From Proteles cristata cristata (lineage: Eukaryota; Chordata; Mammalia; Carnivora; Hyaenidae), in the NCBI GenBank assembly GCA_017311185.1, contig JAESUZ010002383.1:186001-250000 (forward strand): a DNA stretch of 64,000 bases, read 5' to 3'. Of the stretch, positions 44,232 to 55,265 are shown in pieces. The notes under the pieces were generated by a model. The model did not search any database. It was not told the origin of the DNA and worked only from the letters and a program-made list of their open reading frames with translations. A program made the translations under genes and the position numbers. Position 1 is the first letter of the stretch, and every line of letters starts with the position of its first letter.

Positions 44232-44472
44232 GTCTTGCGTTTATCAGGCACTTGCTTTGTGCGGAGCACTCCACTAAGCATTGTACAAGCTTTAGTTCAG
44301 TTCTTCTAAGCAATGACCTTGTGAGGTAGGTGGTTTTATTTTCCCCATGTTTCAGATGAAGTGGGTGAAGGGTTAGAGAGGGTAGAATGGCTTGCCCAGG
44401 TAAGAAAGCCAGTAAGCAGCAAAGCCTTGATGTGGGGCTAGATGCTCTGGTTTGAATGCTGTGGCTTTTAAA
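44232..44472 (-). repeat. MIR SINE, nearly complete (antisense)
   Basis: CAGGCACTTGCTTTGTGCGG, GACCTTGTGAGGTAGGTGG, TTTCAGATGAAGTGGGTG, GGCTTGCCCAGGTAAGAAAG, TGATGTGGGGCTAGATGC. Confidence 0.92.
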
Positions 44473-44474
44473 CA

Positions 44475-46105
44475 CCCACTCTGTCCTCTACATTCACAGG
44501 AAGGCATAGGATTGTTCTCACCTGATGTGTGTCACATGTAATTAACATTGAAATATACTAACTTTCATCCTTCATGACCATGCTTCTTTTCTATTTCCTT
44601 TAGAACTAGCTACCCTATAGGGAATTCTCTGGAAGAAGAGAAAACATTGATGGGAAACACTTCCCACCCTCTCTCCAATCTTGCATGAATTCTTGAGGGG
44701 TGACCTTTGCAATACTCCAACAATACCAAATTATTTCTTGAATACGTAGTATGACACTGGACTATGTATAAACTAGCCTTTCTCTTGAACTAATGCAAAC
44801 ATCTCTTTTCTATGAGACTTAGTTGTTGTTGTTTTTTCTTATCCTCACACAGCTTTTTGGATCTTCAAACCCATGAAAATAATTCTCTTCCATTAAATGT
44901 ATTATTCAATCATATATTATAACAAAGAGAGTTTCATTAAGTAAACTATACTTTTTAACAAATTAGATATTTAAGCTGTGATGACTTTTATAGGTTGGCA
45001 TAGTGATTTCCCACCCACATTTATATTTATTTGCTTCTCCAAGTTAAAATCTGGGCAAATACTCATTTATCATTACTCAGTAGTTTCCAAACTAGTTCAT
45101 GGAGTACAGATTTATGATATTCCTGGTCAGACTCTAAGAGAGGTTAAACTGTGGAGGAAAATAAAATTACCAGTAATTAAATTTACAGGCAGGTTTGCCA
45201 TCGGAGGCAAATTTATTGCTTCATAGCGAAAGATAGTTTAGACACTTTCACATAAAGTGAATCCATTTTTACATGATATAGGTATTATACATTGCTGTTT
45301 CAATTTATATAATTAAAATGATATCATTGCACTCTGAGGTTAATGGGATACTCAACTGGAAACCATACGTCGTGAGTAATAAAATAGCAGCATGGCAGTA
45401 TTGGCTCTTTTGCTAAAAGCTGATGCGGTATTTCAGCACCGTTAGATTACATTCTGCCTTTTAAAAATCTGTAGAACAAAGTGAGAGGCAAAGGCATGAT
45501 GACTTTAAAAAGCATATTCTTGAAAGTTGCCTTTATTTTTTAGGAATCCAGGATGGAATGAGAATCTATAATGAGTGCTAAGGATAAATGTATTTGACAA
45601 TGATTTTCATTTTACCTCCTTTAAAATTTTTTTTTCTAGGAACTACTCCAGAGAATGCTTCAAGCAAGACCTAAAATTATCATTAGGAGTTATAATACAA
45701 GATTGTTTTAAATTGAAAGTTATTGAGGTATATTTAAGTCTGAAAAAAAAACCTTTTTAGGTCACAAGATTTAACATTTTTTACAAATCAAGGGCTGCTT
45801 CCAAAGTCTATACAAATTCCATGAGCGTGATCAAAAGAGATCATGTAAAGTAAAGGAAGTAAAGGGAGATAAAATTAGGGAAAAAGCAGTATAATTCAGT
45901 ATGCAAACAAAACAAACAAGTTTTGAAGAAAGTGTAGTATATGAAAAGGTTCAAGATGGTCTAAAGCAATAGTTATACCCTGATGTTCATAACCCAATAA
46001 TTGGGCTCCTGCTTTATTTAGAAATATTAAGCCAGGTACACCAGCATCATGAAAAAAGGATCCCAAGAGTATACAAACTATAGTATTCCCCAGCAAATTT
46101 TTAAA
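44475..46105. other. Intron sequence, low in recognised repeats
   Basis: Nothing recognised apart from possible L1 sequence from about 45950 leading into the next element. Confidence 0.5.
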
Positions 46106-46109
46106 TTGC

Positions 46110-46250
46110 CATACAAAGCTTATTGCATCTATCAACTGAGGAGTGGGCATACAAAATGTGGTATATCCATACAATGTAATATTATTTGGCAATAAAACAA
46201 TGAAACGCAGGTTCATGCTACAACACAGGGAAAGGAAAAAGGAGTAACTG
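46110..46250 (+). mobile_element. LINE-1 ORF2 3' fragment (sense)
   Basis: GGAGTGGGCATACAAAATGT, GGTATATCCATACAATGTAA, TATTATTTGGCAATAAAACA match the sense ORF2 C-terminal coding region (the DEWIKKMW...YTMEYY part), with many changes. Confidence 0.75.
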
Positions 46251-46269
46251 CTTAAGAATAAAGGGTTTG

Positions 46270-46378
46270 GGGACACCTGGCTGACTCAGTCAGAAGAACA
46301 TGCAACTCTCCTCAGGGTTTTAAATTTGAGCCCCATGTTGGGTATAAAGGTTACTTAAGAATAAAATCTTTTAAAAAG
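46270..46378 (+). mobile_element. CAN-SINE, sense, short old form
   Basis: GGGGACACCTGGCTGACTC, TTTGAGCCCCATGTTGGGTA, AAGGTTACTTAAGAATAAAA. The GTTACTTAAGAATAAAATCTT end is the old short tail type, quoted here only in part. Confidence 0.8.
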
Positions 46379-46379
46379 T

Positions 46380-47865
46380 TTCTTTTGGAGTAATGAAAAT
46401 GTTCTAAACTGGATTTAATCTAAGAAACACTGAATTGAAATTTAAATGAGTAGATCTTTTGATATATAAATTATTGATCAATCAAGATGCTGCAATCTAT
46501 TGCAAAAATTTTCCTGGGGGTGTCATAAATTGTTGAGGTTTGATGTTTTCCAGTTTTACTTGTAAATTCCTGATTTGTAGGTGTTTTTTCAACTGACTTT
46601 TATCTTCCATTGAAATCTTTTTATTATTATCAGGAATCACTTTTCAGTTGAAATTTATGACTTTTTTCAAAGGAAGTCCTGATAGCTGACTCTCTTTATA
46701 GATCACAAGATTTTAAGTCAGAATTAAGTATATACACCCACACTGACTTTTTGTTGACAGATGTGCATTTAAGAACACCCTGGAGGGCAGAGAATACAAC
46801 AAAACTTGCTGTTCTGAAGTGGTTAGATATTGTGCTCTAGTCGTTCTTGGACAAATTCCCGAAACCTTTATTTCAGTCTTATTTCATTTCCTCCTCATCT
46901 TGTTTTGCCTGCTAATAAGATTAGCTGAAACCTTTACCATCATCTTATTTGAATGTTCTGGAATCCCAACACAATCTCTTTCTTTCCTTTTAATTATTTG
47001 TTAAATGCAGCAAAATTCTTCCTCCTTATCATTCACCCCAATTGATGTCACCCTTAATATTCCTGTACCTAATGTCTTCCCATGCTCTCTCCTCTTTGGA
47101 AATAACTTCTCATTTCCTTTTGCCAAACTATGCGCATCACGTTTCCTAAAACCCAGCTCAATGTCCTCCTCTTTCAAAAAGCATTTCCTCATTTATATGC
47201 CACCCACTCTTGTTATACCTTCTTATTTAAATTTCACATGCAGGTTTTAGGAGTTTGTGTCTGCTCTTTATTCATGTATACACGCGTGGTCTTTCTCACC
47301 ACATCTGAAGTTACTTTGATGAGAAAAATAGGAGAATATTTTTGATGCATGTCAGTAAATGAATAATGCAAGCCCTGATGCAAAGGCATGAGCTTATTTT
47401 CATAAATGATTATTCTATGGTTGGCACCCCTGTTTTGGCGACTAAATTATGAAACTCCCACAGTATCCCCCACTATTGAGAGAATTAAATGGTTTTTAAG
47501 CTCATCAGCTGAGACTAAGACTCTAGTTTAGGCTGAACAAAGACTTTCAATGACTGTTTTCTATTTAAAATCTGTGATACTTACACTAACACAATCATTC
47601 TATCTTTGCTACTACCTTTATCTTACCAATCTCAGTAAATATACATGAGTCACAAAAAATAATAGATTTTACCATACAATATTTTACCATATCTTTGGGA
47701 GTCAAGAAATAAGTACACCATCATGGTCTTAATTTACTACAGTAGAAGATGAGATATTCATATATCCTAAGAAAGACATTAAGTACCTCTTAAAGAAGTA
47801 ATTTGCTTGAGAACTTAAATGTCAACAAGTAGAGTACTAGTTTGCTAATTAATTTTGTATAATAT
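46380..47865. other. Intron sequence, mostly unrecognised
   Basis: 46990-47245 is CT-rich and could be a degraded sense L2 (GCTCAATGTCCTCCTCTTTC). Not firm. Confidence 0.4.
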
Positions 47866-47869
47866 TTAT

Positions 47870-48225
47870 TTCTGCTTTATTGACCACAGCCTGGCACTGT
47901 GTTAGGCACCGGGGATACAATGATGAATGCTTCCATATATGTTCTCAGGGTACTTTCAGGTCTCATGAGTTATGTCAACAAATTAGCTAGCAATTATAAT
48001 CATGTATATCAGTATAAGTATGCCAGTTAAGTATAACATGTTACACGAGCACAATAAAAAGGGAGTCTATTCCAGTAGTAGGCTGAGAAAATTTTTAGAA
48101 GAGAGAATATTTAATTTGGCCTAAGAGAGATGAGTAAGAAGATTAACAAAGTGAAGGACAACATAATATTCCAGGCAGAGGGAAGTGCATGTACAAATTC
48201 TTGATGGGAAAAATATGTATGCATA
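47870..48225 (-). repeat. L2 LINE fragment (antisense)
   Basis: CCTGGCACTGTGTTAGGCAC, CGGGGATACAATGATGAATG, ATATTCCAGGCAGAGGGAAG, TGCATGTACAAATTC. Confidence 0.85.
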
Positions 48226-48454
48226 TTTGATTGGGTATGCATATATATTCCACGAATGCATGCCTAAACATAAGAAATGCGGTTTTTGTTGTTGTTTGTT
48301 TATTTGCTTTTTACTATGATCTACCATCCCAACAGTCCAAGCAATGCCAAAATGAAGTGTTTCCTCCTTTACTGTTTTGGGACTTCATGTATTTTCCTGA
48401 TGATACTTTTGAGGGTTCAGTAGTGCAATGATTACCTTACCTGATGCTTTTCTT

Positions 48455-48570
48455 TCTGGAATCTGAGCTTCTGGAGATCAGACACCTGCTATTATTATCT
48501 TTTATTTCTGAGAACTAGTAGTGTACTCGGCACACTCTGCTTTCAATAAATCATTTCTGAAGTGAACTGA
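48455..48570 (+). repeat. L2 LINE 3' end fragment (sense)
   Basis: GAGCTTCTGGAGATCAGACA, AGTAGTGTACTCGGCACAC, TTCAATAAATCATTTCTGAA. Confidence 0.6.
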
Positions 48571-48599
48571 ATTGAGCTAATGGAACTGCAGGAAAGTAA

Positions 48600-48860
48600 C
48601 ATATGAGGACTTTGATGTGCTAAGCCTGGGCAAAGCACTTCATACCTTCACATAGGCTACATCAGATTGCTCAGTCCTCACAGTAAGCCTGACACAGCAA
48701 TGCTTGGTGGTTTTTCTAGAGTTACGAAAAATGAATCATGATTTAAAGGATCTCAGTACCTTGACTAAGATTACATGGTCACATGAATTTATGGAGGTGA
48801 AGGATTTTTACCCAGACCTGATTCAGGGTCAGTCCCAGTACACCACCTTCCAGGATCCTA
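48600..48860 (-). repeat. MIR-like fragment (antisense)
   Basis: AAAGCACTTCATACCTTC, CAGTCCTCACAGTAAGCC, CTTGACTAAGATTACATGGTC is split here as CTTGACTAAG and ATTACATGGTC. Confidence 0.55.
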
Positions 48861-49460
48861 CTTCAGCCATCTAATGGTGTGTTCAGGCCACTGTGGGTTT
48901 ACCTCTGTGCTTAGATGGGACAAAAATCCCCATAGGTTTTCTGAAAATATGGGTTACTAGCTCAGTGGTCCTTCTCATAAAAGGTGCAAAGAGAGGTATT
49001 TTTGTTGTTGTTGCAATATACTTTTAGAACCTGTCATTAGCTAATGGCTTTACCCCATTAGGTATGTGCTCCTGGAATGCACGTAATGGGAGTGCTTGTA
49101 GGTAACCAAATGGTGACTTAAATATCACTTGGAAAGATCAATGCTAATATGAAGCAATGTTATGAATACTGTTTTGAAGAGAAGAAATAGAATAAAAATT
49201 CTTACACTGTGAATTCTTTATTTGTTCAAAATCAGTATTCTGGTTGTGAGATTTTTATTATGTATATTTTACACTGATGGCCTCACTTATCCAACCATCT
49301 CTGTTCAAAGTACTGTGTATATTTTGGGGTTTAATGGTGCCTCTCATTTTTTATTTCCTCTTTGTATTCCCCATGGATGCATATAAATGAACATCATGCT
49401 TATAAACCAAACAAAAACTAGAAGACATTATTCATCAGAGATGTTCCATTGGGCTACTAA
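48861..49460. other. Intron sequence, no recognised element
   Basis: Nothing recognised. Confidence 0.5.
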
Positions 49461-49464
49461 CATG

Positions 49465-49660
49465 GAGTTCAAAGTTAATGGGCATAACAGTTACCTAGAA
49501 GACTTGCTAAAAATGCAGATTATTGAACATCTTCCCTAGAGAATCTGCCTAGTGTTTCTGGAGTGGAGTTCAGAGGGCTAGTTTTTAAGCAATCTCTTTA
49601 GAGAGTTCTTATGGGTGATCCTGAAACCACAGCTCCAGGATTGATGGAGCTATAATACCA
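49465..49660. mobile_element. hAT-Charlie type MITE (MER5-like), old
   Basis: GTTACCTAGAAGACTTGC, TAAAAATGCAGATTATTG, GAGAATCTGCCTAGTG, TTTTTAAGCAATCTC, GGGTGATCCTGAAACCACAG follow the MER5A order. Confidence 0.6.
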
Positions 49661-49689
49661 GAGACCCAGACTTCTCCAGAAGCCTATGA

Positions 49690-49945
49690 GGCAAGACAGT
49701 AGTGGTTACATGTATGAGGTTTGGAGAACAACAGAGCCAAGTGCAAATAGTTCCAGCAGCTTACTTAACTGTATGACCACAGGGACATTTCATAACTCTT
49801 ATAAACCATACTTCCCTGTCTCCAAATGAAAATAAAAGAGTATATCCTGATGTGATTATAGGAAAGAATTTAAATAAGTCAAAATGTGTTTTCTGGCAGT
49901 TAGTAATTGCCCAATAAATGTCAGCTATGAGTATTATCTTATTTC
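49690..49945 (+). repeat. MIR SINE (sense)
   Basis: GACAGTAGTGGTTACATG, CTTACTTAACTGTATGACC, CCCTGTCTCCAAATGAAA, GTAATTGCCCAATAAATGTC. Confidence 0.7.
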
Positions 49946-49949
49946 ATCA

Positions 49950-50355
49950 ATTCTAAACTCTACACTTTTCACACTTAACTTTCTATGGAGATTTACAATT
50001 ATTGTCAGTAAGTTCTGTAAAAAAAAATAAATAAATAAAAAAAAACCCTTCTATTGACACTTATTATTAAGAGCAAGAAATTACTTTTGTCCAAGTATAT
50101 TAGAGATCAGAAGAAGAATTGATATTTTTCTTATTACCATTATGTTCAATAAAGCTTTGGTTACTGAATATTAGAAGGTACTGCAGGTTCTCAGTAACAA
50201 AACAACTTTTAGCGCAGCAACAACCCCAAAAGACCATTTATGCATCTTGACAAACAATGATAAATGACTCTATTCTATACAGGATCATATTAAGACCTGG
50301 AAGTGAAAGGGCATATGTAAAAGAGACAGCCCTGCTTATTAAAAAGCAGCAGTCA
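49950..50355. other. Intron sequence, no recognised element
   Basis: A-rich run at 50020-50046. Otherwise nothing recognised. Confidence 0.5.
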
Positions 50356-50356
50356 A

Positions 50357-50482
50357 GGGACACCTGGGTGGCTTAGTCATTTAAGCATCTGACTCTTGGT
50401 TTCCACTCAGGTCACAATCTCAGAGTTTGTGGAATGGAGCCCCATAGTCAACTCTGCTCTGACAGCATGGGGCCTGCTTGGG

Positions 50483-50523
<41 letters not shown>

Positions 50524-50574
50524 GCCTGTCTCCTCCTCACTCTCTCTCTCTCAAAATAAATAAACCTTTTAAAA
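50357..50574 (+). mobile_element. CAN-SINE, sense, with (CT)n expansion
   Basis: GGGACACCTGGGTGGCTTAG, GACTCTTGGTTTCCACTCAG, GGGGCCTGCTTGGGATTC, a (CT)n run at 50485-50519, TCTCAAAATAAATAAACC. Confidence 0.95.
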
Positions 50575-50683
50575 AAGATCCATCAGTCAAGTTGGAGGTT
50601 ATAAACATACCATAAAAGAAAAATAGAGAACTATCAGAAGCAATAGTTAAAGAAGATTTTATGGTATCTATAAATGCATTTGA

Positions 50684-50886
50684 GGGGCACCTGAGTGGCT
50701 CAATTGGTTGAGCGTTCAACTCTTGATTTCAGCGCAGGTCATGATCTCAGGGTCATGGGATAGAGCCCCACATTGGGCTCCATGCTGAGCATGGACCCTG
50801 ATAGGATTCTCTCTCTCTCCCTCTCTGCTCCTCCTGCCCCCATTCATCCATGTGCTCTGTCTCTGTAAAATTAAAAAAAAAATTAA
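50684..50886 (+). mobile_element. CAN-SINE, sense
   Basis: GGGGCACCTGAGTGGCTC starts at 50685. GACTCTTG-type region CAACTCTTGATTTCAGCGC, GAGCCCCACATTGGGCTCC, A-rich tail. Duplications AAATGCATTTGA (left) and AAAGGCATTTGA (right, from 50887). Confidence 0.95.
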
Positions 50887-50899
50887 AAAGGCATTTGAA

Positions 50900-51420
50900 T
50901 GCATGAATGAGAGAGCAGAAGGGAGGGTGGGAGAATTCCACTGACCTTCCCACTTGCAAGTACCAAAATCTTGAGTATGCTTAGCATCGCTTCTTGGGGA
51001 CAAAAACCTGAAAATTTGAAATGTGTCAATGCATATCATCATCAGAGAGAGTAGTCAGATACGCATGCACGGTTCATTTCTTACCGTGGCACAAGGACTC
51101 ATTGATCTGTGTTTCACTCTCTGACCTCTTTATTGGGCTCTAGTCTCATGTGTCCATTGCTTTGTGAAACATTGCTCTGAATTCACCCCTCTTGCATTGC
51201 ACTGCATACATTGCAGTGTATGTAAAAGCCCTCTCAGAAGTCCAATTTTATTTCCTGATTGCCCCTCATTGAGTCTATAATGTTAGATTCTGCTACTTAG
51301 CAGGGTTGCCCCTGCAGACCTATATATACACGCTGTCTCTTATTCCTATCCCTCCAGCAAGTTGCCATGTTCTGTAAGTTTTTTTTCAGAGCTTCTTTTT
51401 CTTTCCCTACCTCCTTTACA
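50900..51420. other. Intron sequence, no recognised element
   Basis: A short inverted repeat TGCACTGCATACATTGCAGTG at 51196-51216, given here as TGCACTGCAT and ACATTGCAGTG. Otherwise nothing recognised. Confidence 0.5.
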
Positions 51421-51424
51421 CCTT

Positions 51425-52560
51425 TGGTTACTGAAGGCCTGTCATATGCCAGGAATTGTGTAGAAACAAAATGAACTAAAGTCCTTGCCTTCATGTATCA
51501 TATTGTATAGCAGGAGATAATTATCTAAAAAAAGAATTAAAGGGAAATTTCTGAAATGTTAAACTAAAGGTATGTGCAAGATACCTAGAGAGCATAGAAG
51601 ATGGAATGACTGACTCACCAGTAATGTTAGATTTTATAATTATGCAATGATTATATGATATTAATTATGTAAGTGGTAATTTGTATAAATAACAATATTG
51701 TAATTTGGACGAGGCAGATTGGCCCTAGGAGATATTTATACTAGCTCATTTTACAGATGAACAAATGGAAAAAGAAGCTATCACATAGCTAATAGGTGTC
51801 AGAGATCTTAGCACTAGGCTCAGCTGGGAGAGCGGAGAAAAACTATGTTGAGGGAGGTGCTGTTTGCTCTGGGCCTTGAACGATGCGTAACTCTCCATCT
51901 TTTGGTGATAGGAACTAGGTGCTTAAGACAGAAAAAAAGGTTGGGCAGAAGCTAAGAGATTTTGAAAAATTATTCTAGAAAATATGAATTGAGAACATGG
52001 AATTCGTGAATGAAGGTCTAAGGTTAAAATAGAGTGAGAAAAAGTATCAAGGGAGGCCCTGAATGAGACAATGTTGAGTTGAGTTTAAGAAACTCTAGGA
52101 GGCCAGTGTGGCTGGAGAAGGGGGTTGAGGGGAAAATAGAAAGAGTTGAGGAGAGCATGCCGACCAATCTAGTTTGGAGCCTGATTGCTTTGTGATGCTT
52201 TGTGCTTTCTCTTATAGTGAGATGGGGCATTAGTGAAATTTTGATCAGTGATGTGGCAAAATATGGTTACAGAAAGATAAGGAAAGAGGCATTTGAAAGG
52301 CTGTTAAGGTCATCCAGACAAGAGGGGATGGTGGCTTTGTTAGGGAAGCAGAGGTACAGGTAGGTCAGATTGTGGATCTATTTTGAAGTCAAGAGGATTT
52401 TCTGGTGGGTCGGATGGGTGTGTGGAAGAATATGGAATGACCATGAAGACTGAAACGTTTTTGGACTGAACAGGTATAAGGATGGTGTCTCCTTAACTGA
52501 GATGAGGAAGATTTCAGAAGGAGGTGGTTTGATACAATTTCAAATTTGGAAATAAAACTG
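51425..52560 (-). repeat. L2 LINE, about 1.1 kb (antisense), interrupted by a MIR-like insert
   Basis: ATATGCCAGGAATTGTG, CCTTGCCTTCATGTATC at the terminus, then GGAGGCCAGTGTGGCTGG, GGTCATCCAGACAAGAGG, GGATGGTGGCTTTGTTAGG, TTTTTGGACTGAACAGG, GAGATGAGGAAGATTTCAG in correct antisense L2 order. The short frames around 52024-52902 are read from this repeat and its edge. Confidence 0.85.
51735..51832 (-). repeat. MIR-like fragment nested in L2 (antisense)
   Basis: AGCTCATTTTACAGATGAAC, AAATGGAAAAAGAAGC, TCACATAGCTAATAGG, the antisense MIR core. Confidence 0.7.
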
Positions 52561-52564
52561 TGGT

Positions 52565-53085
52565 GCCAGTGTGGAGAATGCATCGAAAAGGACCATAAAT
52601 CAATTCACAGATGAGTTTGGAATCTCATTCATGTCTGAAACAGTGATGAATGACCTTGCAGTGGCTATGGCAGTGGAGAATGGAAGTAGGGGACTTGATT
52701 GGAAAAACTATGGAAGTAGTTTGGAGATTGAGTTGACTGTAGTAAAAGGGAGTAGATCCAAAATAGGAAACTCCAGGGTTTCCTGGCTGGTGACCCCAAG
52801 GGCCACTACACACCCCTGACTCTGGGGCCCTGAATCTTCCCAGTTGTGCAGATACCAATAATGCATAACCTTTGCATTGAAACCACTAATACCCACCCTC
52901 ATTCATCGCTTTATGATTAAGGTTAACTTCAGAATCAGACAGCCTTTCCAGCTCTTCTCACATCCGTGTCCCCTCGGAAAGTGAGTGAGTTAAATAAACT
53001 AGGTTTTCAAATTCAAGATGTTAAAAAATTTAATTTTTATGAAAAATTTTGAATTATGATGTGTGGGCACTTGGCTATAACCTTT
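52565..53085. other. Intron sequence, no recognised element
   Basis: Nothing recognised. Confidence 0.5.
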
Positions 53086-53991
53086 TTTGGGGATGGTATT
53101 TTCCCGTTTTATTGAAATATAACTGGCATACAATGTTGTATCGATTTAAGATGTACCGAGATAATAATGATACATGTGTTTATTGAAAAATGACTACCAC
53201 AATAAATTTAGTTAACACCCATCACCTCACAGTGTTACAGAAGCTTCTCTTGGGATGAGAAGTTTTAAGATCTACTCTCTTAGCAACTTTCATCCACATG
53301 ATATAGCATCATTACAAGAGTCATTACATACCCAGAACTTGTTAATCATAACTGGAAATTTTACCTTGTGACCATATTTATCCATCTCCTCCACTTCCAC
53401 CTCCATCCTCTTTCTACCACCAATCTGTTCTTACTCTGTGTGAATTCTGAGTATTTTTTAGATTTCGCAGACTGGTGAGATCATAAAGTATTACAATATT
53501 TGTCTTTCTCTGACTTGACTTCACTTAGCATGATGCCCTCAATGCCCATCCATGCCGACACAGATGGCAGAATTCCCTTCTTTTTATGGCTGAATAAGAT
53601 TCCATTGTACTTTTTCAGTTGTGTTCATTTCTCTATCCACATTGTCTTCTTATCCATTTAACCATCAAAGGACATTTTGATTGTTTTCATGGCTTGGCTA
53701 TAGTAAATAATGCTACAGTAATCTTGGGAATGCAGATACCCAGGATTTGAGATGGTGATTTCCTTTCCTTTGGATACATATCCAGAAGTGGTATTGCTGG
53801 ATCATACTGTGGTTGTACTTTGAATTTGAGGAGGGATGTCTATACTGTTTTCCCTAGTGGCTGTACCAATTTACATTGGCACCAAAAGTGCACCAAGGTT
53901 CCTTTTCTCCACATCCTCACCAAAACATTACCTCTTGTCTTTTTGGTGACAGCCATACTAGCAGGTGTGAGGTGATATCCCATTGTGGGTT

Positions 53992-54192
53992 TTTTTTAAT
54001 TAACTAATTTTGAGAGAGAGTTCATGTGCGTGATTGGGGGAAGATCAGAGAGAGAGGGAGAGAATCCCAAGCAGGCTTCACACTGTCAGTGTGGCGCCTG
54101 ACGCAGGGTTCAGACCGACAAACTATGAGATCATGACCTGAGCTGAAATCAAGAGTCAGAAGCTTAACTGACTGAGCCACCCAGGCGCCCCA
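53992..54192 (-). mobile_element. CAN-SINE, antisense, nested in L1
   Basis: TTTGAGAGAGAGTTCATG, AATCCCAAGCAGGCTTCACA, GAGATCATGACCTGAGCTG, ending GAGCCACCCAGGCGCCCC. Duplications CATTGTGGGTT at 53981-53991 and 54193-54203 are made of L1 sequence, so this SINE is younger than the L1. Confidence 0.95.
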
Positions 54193-54289
54193 CATTGTGG
54201 GTTATATATTTGCATTTGATGTGCATAGTGATGTTGAGCACTTTCTCATGTGCCATTTGTGTGTCTTCTTTAGAAAAAAAGTCTATTTA

Positions 54290-54440
54290 ATATATACATA
54301 AACATTCTCAACAAAATAGTAGCAAGCCATATCAAAGAATATACTTAAAAAATTATGATCCCATGATCAACTGGGATTTCTTCCTCATCTGCAGAGGTGA
54401 TTTAATATTCACAAAAACATGATACATAACATCACTAAGA
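54290..54440 (+). mobile_element. LINE-1 ORF2 scrap in opposite orientation inside the antisense L1
   Basis: Conceptual translation gives ILNKIVASHIKEYT, a stop, then after a frame change HDQLGFL. This is the reverse-transcriptase region of ORF2 (ILNKIL...HHDQVGFIPGMQ family motif). The L1 on either side resumes with only about 10 bp missing. Confidence 0.75.
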
Positions 54441-55206
54441 TGCCTATTTTTAATCAGATTGTTTTTTGTTTGCATGTTTTTTGCTAGCAAGTTGTATGTG
54501 TCCTTTGCATATTTGGGGTATAATCCCCTCAATCAGGGTTTTTGATTTGCAAATATTTCCTTCCATTCTGTAGGTTGCCTTTCATTTTTTTGATGTTGAG
54601 TTTGCTGTGCATAAACCCTTTATAGTTTGATACAGCCTCATTTATTCATTTTTGCTTTTATTGCCCTTGTTTTTAGTGTCAAATAAAAAATAATAATTTC
54701 TAAGACTAATGTCAAAGAGCTTATCTCCTGTGTTTTCTTCCAAGGGTTCTATGGTTTCAGGTCATATGTCCAAGTCTTTAATCCATTTTGAGTTAATTTT
54801 GGGGGGTTATGATCAAACATAGGGGTTTAGTTTCATTCTTTTGTACGTGGGAAGAAACCATCTTTTCTCTATTGTATACTCTTGGCTCCCTTGTTTTAGA
54901 TTAATTGGATATATATTTTTTATTTTGGGTTCTTTATTTTGTTACATTAGTATACGTGTCTGTTTTCATGTCATTGCTGTATTGTTTTGATTACTATAAC
55001 TTAGTAATAGTGTTTGAAGTCAGGAAATGTGATATTTCCAGGTTTGCCCTTCTTTTTCAGGATTGCTTTGGCTATTCAGGGTCTTTTGGGGTTCCATACA
55101 AATTTTAGGATGGTTTATTCTACTTCTGTGAAAAATCGCATTAGGATTTTGTAGGAATTGCATTGAATCTATAGATTGCTCTGCATAGTAAGGACATTTT
55201 AACAAT

Positions 55207-55230
55207 GTTTTTTTTTTTAAAAAAAGGGGG
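55207..55230. mobile_element. 24-bp tail-like insert with target-site duplication
   Basis: G, a T-run, an A-run and five G, between two copies of CATTTTAACAAT (55195-55206, 55231-55242). Confidence 0.6.
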
Positions 55231-55265
55231 CATTTTAACAATATTAATTCTTCCAATTTACGATC

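Larger units (their letters stand above)
53088..55265 (-). mobile_element. Old LINE-1 3' part (antisense) with three internal insertions
   Basis: From left to right on the + strand this is L1 3' UTR (TTTTATTGAAATATAACTGG), then the reverse complement of about 1.4 kb of ORF2 3' sequence: CACTTAGCATGATGCCCTCA, ATCCATTTAACCATCAAAGG, CCACATCCTCACCAAAACAT, GAGCACTTTCTCATGTGCC, TTGCAAATATTTCCTTCC, TTTAATCCATTTTGAGTTAA, TTGCTTTGGCTATTCAGGG, ending TATTAATTCTTCCAATTT. No long open frame remains. It is broken by a SINE (53992-54192), by an opposite-strand ORF2 scrap (about 54290-54440) and by a 24-bp insert (55207-55230). Confidence 0.9.

Noticed and set aside
53088..55265. Processed pseudogene
   Set aside because: All recognisable coding similarity is to L1 ORF2.
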